Shown here one piece after another: positions 33,456 to 40,856 of a DNA stretch of 64,000 nt. Source of the DNA: Pedobacter sp. KBS0701 (GTDB taxonomy: Bacteria; Bacteroidota; Bacteroidia; Sphingobacteriales; Sphingobacteriaceae); contig NZ_CP042171.1 in NCBI RefSeq assembly GCF_005938645.2, positions 4,092,001-4,156,000 of the forward strand, read 5' to 3'. Each line of letters starts with the position of its first letter. The stretch's first letter is position 1. The position numbers and the translations under genes are program-made. Below the pieces are notes generated by a model. That model did not search any database and had not been told where the DNA came from. It saw only the letters and a list, made by a program, of their open reading frames with translations.

Positions 33456-34921
33456 TGTTTAAACCATTCGTTCACATACAGAATTTAAATCTGAGTTACC
33501 ACAACAAAGTGGTGCTAAAGGATTTGTATTGGGAAATGAATGTTTGCGAAAATTATGTAATTGGTGGTAAAAGCGGAACAGGAAAAACTTCGTTAGCAAA
33601 AGCAATTGCAGGTTTAGTTCCAGCTCAGGGAAGTATTGAGATTGATTTTGATGTATTGAGCACACTACCAAAAGAAGTACTTTATGTAGAAAGCTGGTAC
33701 CAGTTTAAAAACTTAGAAGGTGTTGCCAATTTTTATTACCAGCAACGTTATACCAGTCAGCAGGCTAAAGAAACTTTAACCGTTCATGCAGAGTTGGTCA
33801 GTTATGGTAAAGAAAAAGGGCTTCATTTTGATCAGGTTGAACCGGTTTTAGAGGCTTTGGGCTTTGTAACATTTGCCAGTTCACAATTAATAGAATTATC
33901 CAGCGGCGAACACAAAAAATTACAACTGGTTAAAGCACTTTGGTTAAAACCACAGTTATTAATTATCGACCAACCATACACAGGTTTAGATGCGGCTTCT
34001 CGCAAAAACCTGAACATTTTACTGGATCAGGTGGCTGAAGAAGGAGTTCAATTGATTTTGATCTGTAATGAAAGTGAATTACCAGCCTGTATCAATTCTT
34101 TTGCCGAAATAAGAGATGGACAATTAGCTCAAGTAGACGCTTTAGAACCTTCTGTCAGTACCGAAATCCATTTAAGGGAAATTCCGGATTTCTTAAAAGA
34201 ATCGCCTGTTTATAGTTCACAGGATATTGTAAAAATGGTTAATGTAAACATTAGCTATGGCGAAAAACAGGTACTGAAAAATATCAACTGGGAAGTTAGA
34301 GCGGGAGAAAAATGGCTTTTGCAAGGGCATAATGGTTCTGGAAAATCGACTTTGTTAAGCTTGGTAAACGGCGATCACCCACAATCTTATGCCAACGAAC
34401 TTTATTTATTCGGCAATAGGCGTGGAAGCGGCGAAAGTATATGGGACATTAAACAGCATATCGGATTAATCTCTCCTGAGTTTCACTGGTATTTCGATCC
34501 AAACGCTACTGTTTGGCAAAGCATCGCCTCTGGCTTTTATGATACCGTAGGTTTATTTCAGCAGCTGCCTTATACCAAAAGTACACAGGTGGATGAACTG
34601 ATAGCTTATTTTGGCCTGACTGAAAACAAAAATGAATTATTAACCGCGCTTCCACTCGGTAAACAACGATTGGTATTGTTAGCGCGAACGATTATAAAAA
34701 ACCCGGAACTGTTAATTATGGATGAACCCTGCCAGGGTTTAGACCGCCAGCAAACACAGCACTTTAACCAATTGGTTGACGAACTGTGCAGCAACGGAAT
34801 GACATTAATTTATGTTGGCCATTTTGAATCGCAGCTGCCAACCTGCATAGAAAAAAGAATATTGTTAGAAAAAGGCGAGGTAAAAGTCGTCGAAAGTTTA
34901 AACACAGAAATATTAGGCTAA
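33455..34921 (+). CDS. double ABC ATPase (ModF/PhrA-like), no membrane domain
   Basis: 488 aa with two ATPase domains and no membrane helix. Domain 1: Walker A GGKSGTGKTSLAKA, signature LSSGEHKKLQ, Walker B LLIIDQPYTGLD, in which the usual catalytic Glu is Gln. Domain 2: Walker A GHNGSGKSTLLSLV, signature degenerate (LPLGKQRLVLLA), Walker B LLIMDEPCQGLD. This resembles ModF-type soluble tandem ATPases whose role is unclear. It is fused into the leu operon by a TAATG overlap with leuD. No permease partner is encoded nearby. Confidence 0.85.
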   Translation: MFKPFVHIQNLNLSYHNKVVLKDLYWEMNVCENYVIGGKSGTGKTSLAKAIAGLVPAQGSIEIDFDVLSTLPKEVLYVESWYQFKNLEGVANFYYQQRYTSQQAKETLTVHAELVSYGKEKGLHFDQVEPVLEALGFVTFASSQLIELSSGEHKKLQLVKALWLKPQLLIIDQPYTGLDAASRKNLNILLDQVAEEGVQLILICNESELPACINSFAEIRDGQLAQVDALEPSVSTEIHLREIPDFLKESPVYSSQDIVKMVNVNISYGEKQVLKNINWEVRAGEKWLLQGHNGSGKSTLLSLVNGDHPQSYANELYLFGNRRGSGESIWDIKQHIGLISPEFHWYFDPNATVWQSIASGFYDTVGLFQQLPYTKSTQVDELIAYFGLTENKNELLTALPLGKQRLVLLARTIIKNPELLIMDEPCQGLDRQQTQHFNQLVDELCSNGMTLIYVGHFESQLPTCIEKRILLEKGEVKVVESLNTEILG

Positions 34922-34989
34922 TGCAAAATTAACCACGACTTGTCCCGATTTAACGGGAGATAAAAGGATAAATATAGATAAAATCTAAT

Positions 34990-35046
34990 GGTTTGTAAAG
35001 ATACAAACCGAGTCAGAAATCAATCTGTGTTTATTTGTGGTAAAAA
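34990..35046 (+). repeat. hairpin GGTTTGTA-AAGA-TACAAACC plus spacer words before leuB
   Basis: 34990-35009 is a perfect 8-bp hairpin with loop AAGA. It is followed by AATCAATCTGTGTTTATTTG and GTGGTAAAAACTG, words also used before ilvC and ilvN. The leuB start follows at 35073. Confidence 0.65.
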
Positions 35047-35072
35047 CTGCAACGGCAAAAGAGGAGTCAACA

Positions 35073-36164
35073 ATGAAGAAGAACATTTTAGTAATACCTG
35101 GAGACGGTATCGGACCCGAAGTAACCACTTGGGGAAAAACAGCATTAGAAAAAATTGCCGAAATTTTTGGCCACGAATTTGTATTTGACGAAGCTTTAAT
35201 GGGCCATGCAGCTATTGAAGTTACTGGTGAGCCTTTACCAGATGAAACTTTATATAAAGCAAGAAAAAGTGATGCCATCCTTTTTGGAGCCATTGGTCAC
35301 GCCAAATACGATAACGACCCAAGTTTAAAAGTTAGACCTGAACAAGGCCTCTTAAAAATCCGTAAAGAATTGGGTTTATTTGCCAATCTCCGCCCGATAT
35401 TACTATTTGATGAACTTCTGGAAGCCTCAAGCATTAAACCGGAAATTTTAAGGGGAACCGATATTTTGTTCTTCCGCGAATTAACAGGAGATGTTTATTT
35501 CGGAGAAAAAATACGATCTGAAGATAGAAATACTGCTTCTGATTTGATGATTTACCACCGTTACGAAGTAGAACGCATTGCACATAAAGCTTACCAGGCT
35601 GCACAACAACGCAACAAAAGATTATGCTCGGTAGATAAAGCAAATGTTTTGGAAAGCTCACGCCTATGGCGCGAAACTGTTCAGGAAATTGCAAAACAAT
35701 ACCCTGATGTAGAAACTGAGCACATGTTTATTGATAATGCAGCGATGCAATTGATCAAAAACCCTAAAAAATTCGATGTGGTTTTAACGGCCAACTTATT
35801 TGGTGATATTTTAACCGACGAAGCTTCGCAGATTGCGGGTTCAATGGGAATGCTGGCTTCGGCATCTGTTGGCGAAAGCACAGGTTTCTTTGAGCCGATC
35901 CACGGTTCGGCACACGATATTGCCGGTAAAGATTTAGCCAATCCTTTGGCCTCTATCCTATCGGCTGCTTTAATGCTGGAAATTGGTTTCGGACTTAAGG
36001 AAGAAGCCAAGCTATTGGTTGATACCATCGATCAGGTACTAAAAGAAGGCTTCAGAACCCATGATATTGCCGATCAAAACACAAACCGTTTCAAAGTTTT
36101 AGGCACCGCCGAAATGGGCAAATTGGTAATTAAATTCTTATCACAAAAATTAATCACTTCCTAA
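35073..36164 (+). CDS. leuB: 3-isopropylmalate dehydrogenase
   Basis: 363 aa from ATG 35073 (MKKNILVIPGDGIGPEV), chosen because the extension upstream does not look protein-like. Substrate Arg residues are in RPEQGLLKIRKELGLFANLRP, metal-binding Asp in ANLFGDILTDEASQIAGSMG, and the NAD motif GSAHDIAGKDLANPLA. It oxidises and decarboxylates 3-isopropylmalate to 2-ketoisocaproate, the substrate of IlvE for leucine. Confidence 0.97.
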   Translation: MKKNILVIPGDGIGPEVTTWGKTALEKIAEIFGHEFVFDEALMGHAAIEVTGEPLPDETLYKARKSDAILFGAIGHAKYDNDPSLKVRPEQGLLKIRKELGLFANLRPILLFDELLEASSIKPEILRGTDILFFRELTGDVYFGEKIRSEDRNTASDLMIYHRYEVERIAHKAYQAAQQRNKRLCSVDKANVLESSRLWRETVQEIAKQYPDVETEHMFIDNAAMQLIKNPKKFDVVLTANLFGDILTDEASQIAGSMGMLASASVGESTGFFEPIHGSAHDIAGKDLANPLASILSAALMLEIGFGLKEEAKLLVDTIDQVLKEGFRTHDIADQNTNRFKVLGTAEMGKLVIKFLSQKLITS

Positions 36165-36174
36165 ACTTAAGATT

Positions 36175-37335
36175 ATGATTCACGATCCAAACAAAGTTTA
36201 TATTTTCGACACGACATTGCGTGATGGCGAGCAGGTACCAGGCTGCCAGTTAGATACAAACCAAAAAGTAGAAATCGCAAAATCACTTGAGCTTTTAGGT
36301 GTTGATGTGATTGAAGCTGGTTTCCCGGTATCAAGCCCTGGCGATTTTAATAGCGTAATAGAATTATCGAAAGCGGTTACCAACCCGATTATCTGTGCCT
36401 TAACCCGTGCAAATAAAAATGATATTGATGTTGCTGCAGATGCTTTGCGTTATGCTAAAAGACCGCGGATCCACACCGGAATTGGCTCATCTGATTTCCA
36501 CATTAAACATAAATTTAACAGTACCCGCGAAGAAATTTTAGAACGTGCTGTAGAAGCCGTGAGGTATTCGAAAAAATTTGTAGAAGATGTTGAGTTCTAC
36601 GCAGAAGATGCCGGCCGTGCTGATATCGAATTTTTAGCCAAAATGGTTGAAGCAGTGATTGCTGTCGGGGCCACCGTGGTAAATATTCCGGATACCAATG
36701 GTTATTGCCTGCCAGACCAATACGGTTCTAAAATTCTTTATTTAAAAGAAAACGTAAAAAATATTGATAAAGCCATTATCTCCGTGCATTGCCACAACGA
36801 TTTAGGCCTGGCTACAGCGAATTCTATTGCAGGCTTGCAAAATGGCGCCCGCCAGGTAGAGTGTACCATTAACGGTATTGGAGAGCGCGCAGGCAATACT
36901 TCTATGGAAGAAGTCGTCATGATTTTGAAAACACACAAAATTTTGGGTTTAAATACCCAGATTGATACTACCCGTTTTTACGAAATGAGCCACATGGTGA
37001 GAAACCAGATGAACATGCCCGTGCAACCGAACAAAGCAATTGTTGGTGGAAATGCATTTTCGCACAGTTCGGGTATCCACCAGGATGGTTTCTTGAAAAA
37101 CCGTGAGAACTACGAAATTATTAAACCGGAAGATGTTGGTTTCCCTGATGCAACCATCGTATTAACGGCAAGAAGCGGTCGCCATGCTTTAAAACACCAC
37201 TTAGACCGTTTAGGCCATAAACTAGAAAAAGACCATTTAGATATTGTTTACAAACAGTTTTTAGTTTTGGCTGATAGCAAACAGGGCATTAATGACCAGG
37301 ATTTAAACCAATTGGTGGCGCTGCACTTGGCCTAA
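36175..37335 (+). CDS. leuA: 2-isopropylmalate synthase, short form
   Basis: 386 aa. The DRE-TIM barrel of acyl-CoA-condensing lyases is clear: FDTTLRDGEQVPGCQLD, metal-binding SVHCHNDLGLATANS, and HSSGIHQDGFLKN. It condenses acetyl-CoA with 2-ketoisovalerate. The chain stops about 130 residues short of classical LeuA (about 510-530), so the C-terminal LeuA dimer domain that binds leucine for feedback inhibition is missing. The gene begins 11 bases after leuB. Homocitrate or citramalate synthase are possible on sequence alone, but the leuCDB context makes LeuA clear. Confidence 0.92.
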   Translation: MIHDPNKVYIFDTTLRDGEQVPGCQLDTNQKVEIAKSLELLGVDVIEAGFPVSSPGDFNSVIELSKAVTNPIICALTRANKNDIDVAADALRYAKRPRIHTGIGSSDFHIKHKFNSTREEILERAVEAVRYSKKFVEDVEFYAEDAGRADIEFLAKMVEAVIAVGATVVNIPDTNGYCLPDQYGSKILYLKENVKNIDKAIISVHCHNDLGLATANSIAGLQNGARQVECTINGIGERAGNTSMEEVVMILKTHKILGLNTQIDTTRFYEMSHMVRNQMNMPVQPNKAIVGGNAFSHSSGIHQDGFLKNRENYEIIKPEDVGFPDATIVLTARSGRHALKHHLDRLGHKLEKDHLDIVYKQFLVLADSKQGINDQDLNQLVALHLA

Positions 37336-37640
37336 ATGCTCAGGGTTTGGCGTTGAGCGGTAAGCGTTTTAATTTAACGCATTGAAGTAAGCTTGCTAAA
37401 CCTGATAGCAGTGGAAATACTTTTTAATTGCAGCAACCTTGGATACAATGCCATGCTGAGGCACGAAGCATCTGCAACCGATGAAACACACTCTTCGTTC
37501 CTCAGCATTACAGTGGTTTTAAAAAGATTGGAACGAATAGCAGGACTGCAATAACCGAAAAGTACCAAACCCTGCTTTACAAAAACATAAGAGAATATCG
37601 GTCTTGATACTTGATTCTCTCTATACCTGATACTACAACA
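37336..37640. repeat. 305-base spacer with CCTGATAGCAG and ATGCTGAGG elements
   Basis: No gene. 37397-37590 is a second copy of the element at 29018-29145 (left end TAAACCTGATAGCAG, right part GAATAGCAGGACTG then ATAACCGAAAAG), with a nested palindrome ATGCTGAGGCACGAAGCAT ... CTTCGTTCCTCAGCAT. It ends with GTCTTGATACTTGATTCTCT and CTATACCTGATACT (37601-37635), 6 bases before the ilvA ATG. Confidence 0.65.
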
Positions 37641-38891
37641 ATGAATACTACAACACCGAATACACTGGATTTTCAATCTGCATCCCAACGATTAAAAGGC
37701 GTGGTAAAACGTACGCCTTTAGAGTTTAACGCCGGACTTTCTGCTCATTACAACGCCAATATTTATTTGAAAAGAGAAGACCTTCAGATTGTACGCTCCT
37801 ATAAATTACGCGGTGCCTACAACAAAATTAGCACCTTGCCACAGGATGCTTTGATTAACGGTGTAGTTTGTGCAAGTGCAGGCAACCATGCACAGGGCGT
37901 GGCCTATTCATGTAAAAAACTCGGTATCAAAGGCGTTATTTTTATGCCGGAAATTACCCCTAAACAAAAAGTTAAACAAACTTATATGTTTGGTGGCGAC
38001 AGTGTAGAAGTGGTTTTGGTTGGCGATACTTTCGACGATTGCCTGAAAGAAGCGCTGGCCTACAGTGCCGAAAGATCGGCCACTTTTATTCCACCTTTTG
38101 ATGATGAAAAAGTAATTGAAGGACAAGCAACAGTTGGTGTAGAAATTTATGAAGACCTGCCTGATTTAGACATTTTGGTAATGCCTGTTGGTGGTGGTGG
38201 TTTGGCCTCGGGTGTGAGTGCTTATATAAAAACGGTTAAACCCGATGTAAAACTGGTTGGTGTTGAGCCGCTGGGTGCACCATCGATGGTTACGGCCATG
38301 GAACACGGCGGCCCTTATACTTTAGAAGAAATAGATCGCTTTGTGGATGGTGCTGCTGTAAAAAGAATCGGCCACATTACTTACGAATATTGCAAGGAAC
38401 TTCTTGATCAGATGCATTTAATCCCTGAGGGGAAAATCTGCACCACCATTTTAAAGCTGTATAACGAAGACGCCATTGTGGTAGAACCGGCTGGTGCACT
38501 ATCTATAGCCGCATTAGATCAACTGAGAGATCAGATCGCCGGTAAAACGGTAGTTTGTATAGTTAGCGGTGGAAACAACGACATAGAGCGCATGCAGGAG
38601 ATTAAAGAGAAATCTTTACTTTTTGAAGGGCTGAAACATTATTTCATTGTACGTTTCCCACAGCGACCAGGGGCTTTAAAATTATTTGTAAACGAGGTTT
38701 TGGGCCCTCAGGATGATATCACCCGTTTCGAGTTTATCAAAAAAACGAATAAAGAAAATGGTCCTGCGCTTGTGGGCATCGAACTTTCGAACAAAAATGA
38801 TTATGCCAGCTTGTTGCAGCGTATGAAAGATTTTAAATTTGAAATTATCGAACTAAACCAGGATCAGACTTTGTTTGAGTATTTGGTTTAA
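37641..38891 (+). CDS. ilvA: threonine deaminase (biosynthetic)
   Basis: 416 aa from ATG 37641. The PLP lysine is in YLKREDLQIVRSYKLRGAYNK, substrate loop CASAGNHAQGVAYSC and phosphate-cup GGGGLASGVSAYIK. The C-terminal ~85 residues form one ACT-like Thr-deaminase regulatory domain (HYFIVRFPQRPGALKLFVNEVLG), as in shorter Bacillus-type enzymes; the E. coli enzyme has two. It makes 2-oxobutyrate for isoleucine and is likely inhibited by isoleucine. It is the last gene of the branched-chain cluster. Confidence 0.95.
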   Translation: MNTTTPNTLDFQSASQRLKGVVKRTPLEFNAGLSAHYNANIYLKREDLQIVRSYKLRGAYNKISTLPQDALINGVVCASAGNHAQGVAYSCKKLGIKGVIFMPEITPKQKVKQTYMFGGDSVEVVLVGDTFDDCLKEALAYSAERSATFIPPFDDEKVIEGQATVGVEIYEDLPDLDILVMPVGGGGLASGVSAYIKTVKPDVKLVGVEPLGAPSMVTAMEHGGPYTLEEIDRFVDGAAVKRIGHITYEYCKELLDQMHLIPEGKICTTILKLYNEDAIVVEPAGALSIAALDQLRDQIAGKTVVCIVSGGNNDIERMQEIKEKSLLFEGLKHYFIVRFPQRPGALKLFVNEVLGPQDDITRFEFIKKTNKENGPALVGIELSNKNDYASLLQRMKDFKFEIIELNQDQTLFEYLV

Positions 38892-38914
38892 GGTTTTACC
38901 GTATAGATATTTCT

Positions 38915-39029
38915 GTCATTTCGAGCGGAGTGCAACGAAGTCGAGAACCCGAAGGCTCTGCGAAGCAAAATCTATCGAGCATAGATCTCTCCATTCCACT
39001 GCGTTCCAGTCGAGATGACGATTTTTTTT
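38915..39029 (+). repeat. GTCATTTCGAGCGGAG palindromic repeat with T-run
   Basis: GTCATTTCGAGCGGAGTGCA at the left and CCAGTCGAGATGAC at the right form terminal inverted repeats over about 105 bases, with a further nested TCTATCGAGCATAGATCTC palindrome. It is followed directly by T9, so this copy could end the ilv-leu transcript. Other copies are at 39458-39568 and 55241-55336. Confidence 0.7.
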
Positions 39030-39048
39030 TAGCGCAAAAAATATAAAA

Positions 39049-39399
39049 ATGAATTTCAATGACTTAAGCAACAAAGCATTAATTACGGATAGCGATATCG
39101 ACTGGGAAGATTTAGGTGCGGGCGTTAAACGCAAAATCATGGCTTATGATGACAACCTGATGTTGGTTAAAGTAGAATTTGAAAAAGATGCCATTGGCAC
39201 CATTCACAATCACCCTCACTTACAGATGAGTTACGTTGCCAAAGGAAGTTTTGAAGTAAGCATGGGCGATGATAAGAAGATCTTAAACGAAGGGGATGTT
39301 TTCTTTGCCCCATCAAACGTTTTTCATGGTGTGGTTTGCCTGGAAGCCGGGTTATTAGTTGATATTTTTAATCCACATCGGGAAGATTTTTTGAAGTAA
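39049..39399 (+). CDS. cupin-domain protein
   Basis: 116 aa single cupin. Metal-binding motif one IGTIHNHPHLQMSYVAKG supplies His residues and a Glu follows in SFEVSMGD; motif two is FFAPSNVFHGVVC. It is related to small KdgF-like/pectin-degradation cupins. Cytosolic. It is on the same strand as ilvA but separated by a palindromic repeat and T-run, so it may be a separate transcript. The substrate is unknown. Confidence 0.8.
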   Translation: MNFNDLSNKALITDSDIDWEDLGAGVKRKIMAYDDNLMLVKVEFEKDAIGTIHNHPHLQMSYVAKGSFEVSMGDDKKILNEGDVFFAPSNVFHGVVCLEAGLLVDIFNPHREDFLK

Positions 39400-39457
39400 G
39401 GAAATAAGACCGGGGTCAGGAGTCGGAAAGTTGGAGGTTTATGTGCATATTAAGTAC

Positions 39458-39568
39458 GTCATTTCGATCGGAGTGCAAAGAAGTTGAGAACCACGAGGTG
39501 CTCAGCGAAGCTAAATCTACCTCGAGATAGATCTCTCCACTCCACTGTGTTCCGGTCGAGATCACGAC
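39458..39568. repeat. second GTCATTTCGA palindromic repeat
   Basis: GTCATTTCGATCGGAGTGCA ... CCGGTCGAGATCACGAC, with the inner CTACCTCGAGATAGATCTC. Same organisation as 38915-39019, and clearly diverged in the middle. Confidence 0.65.
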
Positions 39569-39594
39569 ATTAAAGTGTAAAGATCGCCAGGAAC

Positions 39595-39636
39595 CTTATA
39601 CCCTCAACCTTCTACCTTCAGCCTTACACCTTTACT
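39595..39636. repeat. CCTTCTACCTT-word spacer
   Basis: CCTTATACCCTCAACCTTCT then ACCTTCAGCCTTACACCTTT. Pyrimidine-rich words of this kind also occur at 44800-44830, 52080-52125 (complement), 53393-53453 and 28020-28050 (complement). It overlaps the last codons of the DUF4230 gene by a few bases. Confidence 0.5.
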
Positions 39637-40192
39637 CAAAAGTAAACCGTACATTCTTATAACCCAATCCTTCAATAATTGGCTTAAGCACGGTTGTCGC
39701 ATTGGTTTTCGTCTGTACTAAAATGCTCGATTTTTTAACTTCTGCAGTAATTTGTCTTTCAGCTGCTTTATAAGCTTCGTCTACTAAACTTGCCTCACGG
39801 AAGAAAGCCATCTTCGTATCATAAACACGTGAGTTTTTATGGTCGATTTTTACATAACAGATTTCGGGCTGTGGTAAATTTACTACAGCAGTGTCCGCAT
39901 CAATGCTAATATCTTCACGGGTAATTTTGGTCAGGTCAATACAGCCTACCGCCTCGGCTTTAACAATTAATAAAACACTCGCTTCAGGTAAAAAATCTGT
40001 TTTATTTTTATGTTCCAAAACATCACTAATCTGATATCTCACCAGTTCCAATTTACCAATAGCCTCAATTTTCTCTACCAGAAGCTGATGTTTGCTTTCA
40101 ACAGTAGTATTGATACTAAACTTTTTGGAAATAAATAAGTACCCTGCAACGACTAAAATTAACCAGGGTAAAAGTCGGAAAAAGAGCTTCAT
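39632..40192 (-). CDS. DUF4230-domain protein
   Basis: 186 aa. An N-terminal membrane anchor (FFRLLPWLILVVAGYLFI) is followed by a DUF4230 domain (about 40-180) with the family signs LVRYQISDVLEHKN, VKAEAVGCIDLTKIT and VVNLPQPEI. It is probably a membrane-anchored periplasmic protein. The function of DUF4230 is unknown. It appears monocistronic. Confidence 0.8.
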   Translation of the reverse strand: MKLFFRLLPWLILVVAGYLFISKKFSINTTVESKHQLLVEKIEAIGKLELVRYQISDVLEHKNKTDFLPEASVLLIVKAEAVGCIDLTKITREDISIDADTAVVNLPQPEICYVKIDHKNSRVYDTKMAFFREASLVDEAYKAAERQITAEVKKSSILVQTKTNATTVLKPIIEGLGYKNVRFTFE

Positions 40193-40327
40193 ATTTTTAA
40201 AAAATTGGATAATAACATTTTTGTATTTAAGCTGTTGCTCAATAATTAATCCATTATTAACAAAAAATATTTTTTTGGCAAAAGATTTGTAATACCAATA
40301 TCACACACACAAATAAACAAAATCAAA

Positions 40328-40723
40328 ATGAAAAAATTTACTATCTTAATGCTTTGCATCGCCACACTAGGTCTGGCCTCTTGCAAAAAAGATCCGATTA
40401 TTAATCAAACTACTCCGAATCGAACAATTATATTTGATAAGCCGGGTAATAGCTGGAGGCTGTTAGCGGGAACAACAAACACATATTATGTTGATTTAGT
40501 CGCTAATGAAATTGACAATATCAATGTTCAAGACGAAGGTGTTCTGGTTTATATTGCAACAGATGGAACTAATTCTACAGGATATTTTCAAATTCCTAAT
40601 CAAGCTCAAAGTTATGATTATGATATATACACAGGTTCAATCCGTGTTTATTCCTACGGGCCACCTCCAACAAATACAATTCGTATAAAAATTGTTTTAG
40701 TTGCTTCAGAAAATGTAACATAG
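40328..40723 (+). CDS. small lipoprotein, 131 aa
   Basis: The signal peptide ends in LASC with acylated Cys19, followed by KKDP. The mature part, about 110 aa, is rich in Asn, Thr and aromatic residues and looks like a small beta-domain (YIATDGTNSTGYFQI, TNTIRIKIVLVASENVT). I do not recognise a family. A relic of an ABC gene lies directly downstream and supplies the hairpin that may end its transcript. Confidence 0.7.
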   Translation: MKKFTILMLCIATLGLASCKKDPIINQTTPNRTIIFDKPGNSWRLLAGTTNTYYVDLVANEIDNINVQDEGVLVYIATDGTNSTGYFQIPNQAQSYDYDIYTGSIRVYSYGPPPTNTIRIKIVLVASENVT

Positions 40724-40739
40724 AAAAAACATTAAAATG

Positions 40740-40784
40740 CTAAAAACGACTGATGTTTAATTGAACGTGGTCGTTTTTTTTATG
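40740..40784 (-). pseudogene. relic of the 3' end of an ABC ATPase gene
   Basis: On the minus strand this reads HKKNDHVQLNISRF then stop. The intact ABC gene 72 bases further on ends HKKNDNVQLNISRF plus three residues. Over these 14 codons the two differ at 5 of 42 bases; four of the five are silent third-position changes. That pattern means both copies diverged as coding sequence, so this is the surviving end of a second, related allele or paralogue, not a recent duplication. The stretch also forms an AAAACGAC / GTCGTTTT hairpin with T8 on the plus strand. Confidence 0.7.
40743..40781 (+). terminator. terminator of the small lipoprotein gene
   Basis: 8-bp stem AAAACGAC / GTCGTTTT with a 19-base loop and T8. 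It is built from the relic of the ABC gene end on the opposite strand. Confidence 0.55.
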
Positions 40785-40856
40785 TCTTATTCCTGGTCTA
40801 AAAATTATAAGTATAGTTATAACTTTTATAAAAAATCACCAAATATATAATTACAT

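Noticed and set aside
36175..37335. Homocitrate or citramalate synthase instead of LeuA
   Set aside because: Length alone would allow it, but the position directly behind leuC-leuD-leuB makes 2-isopropylmalate synthase far more likely.
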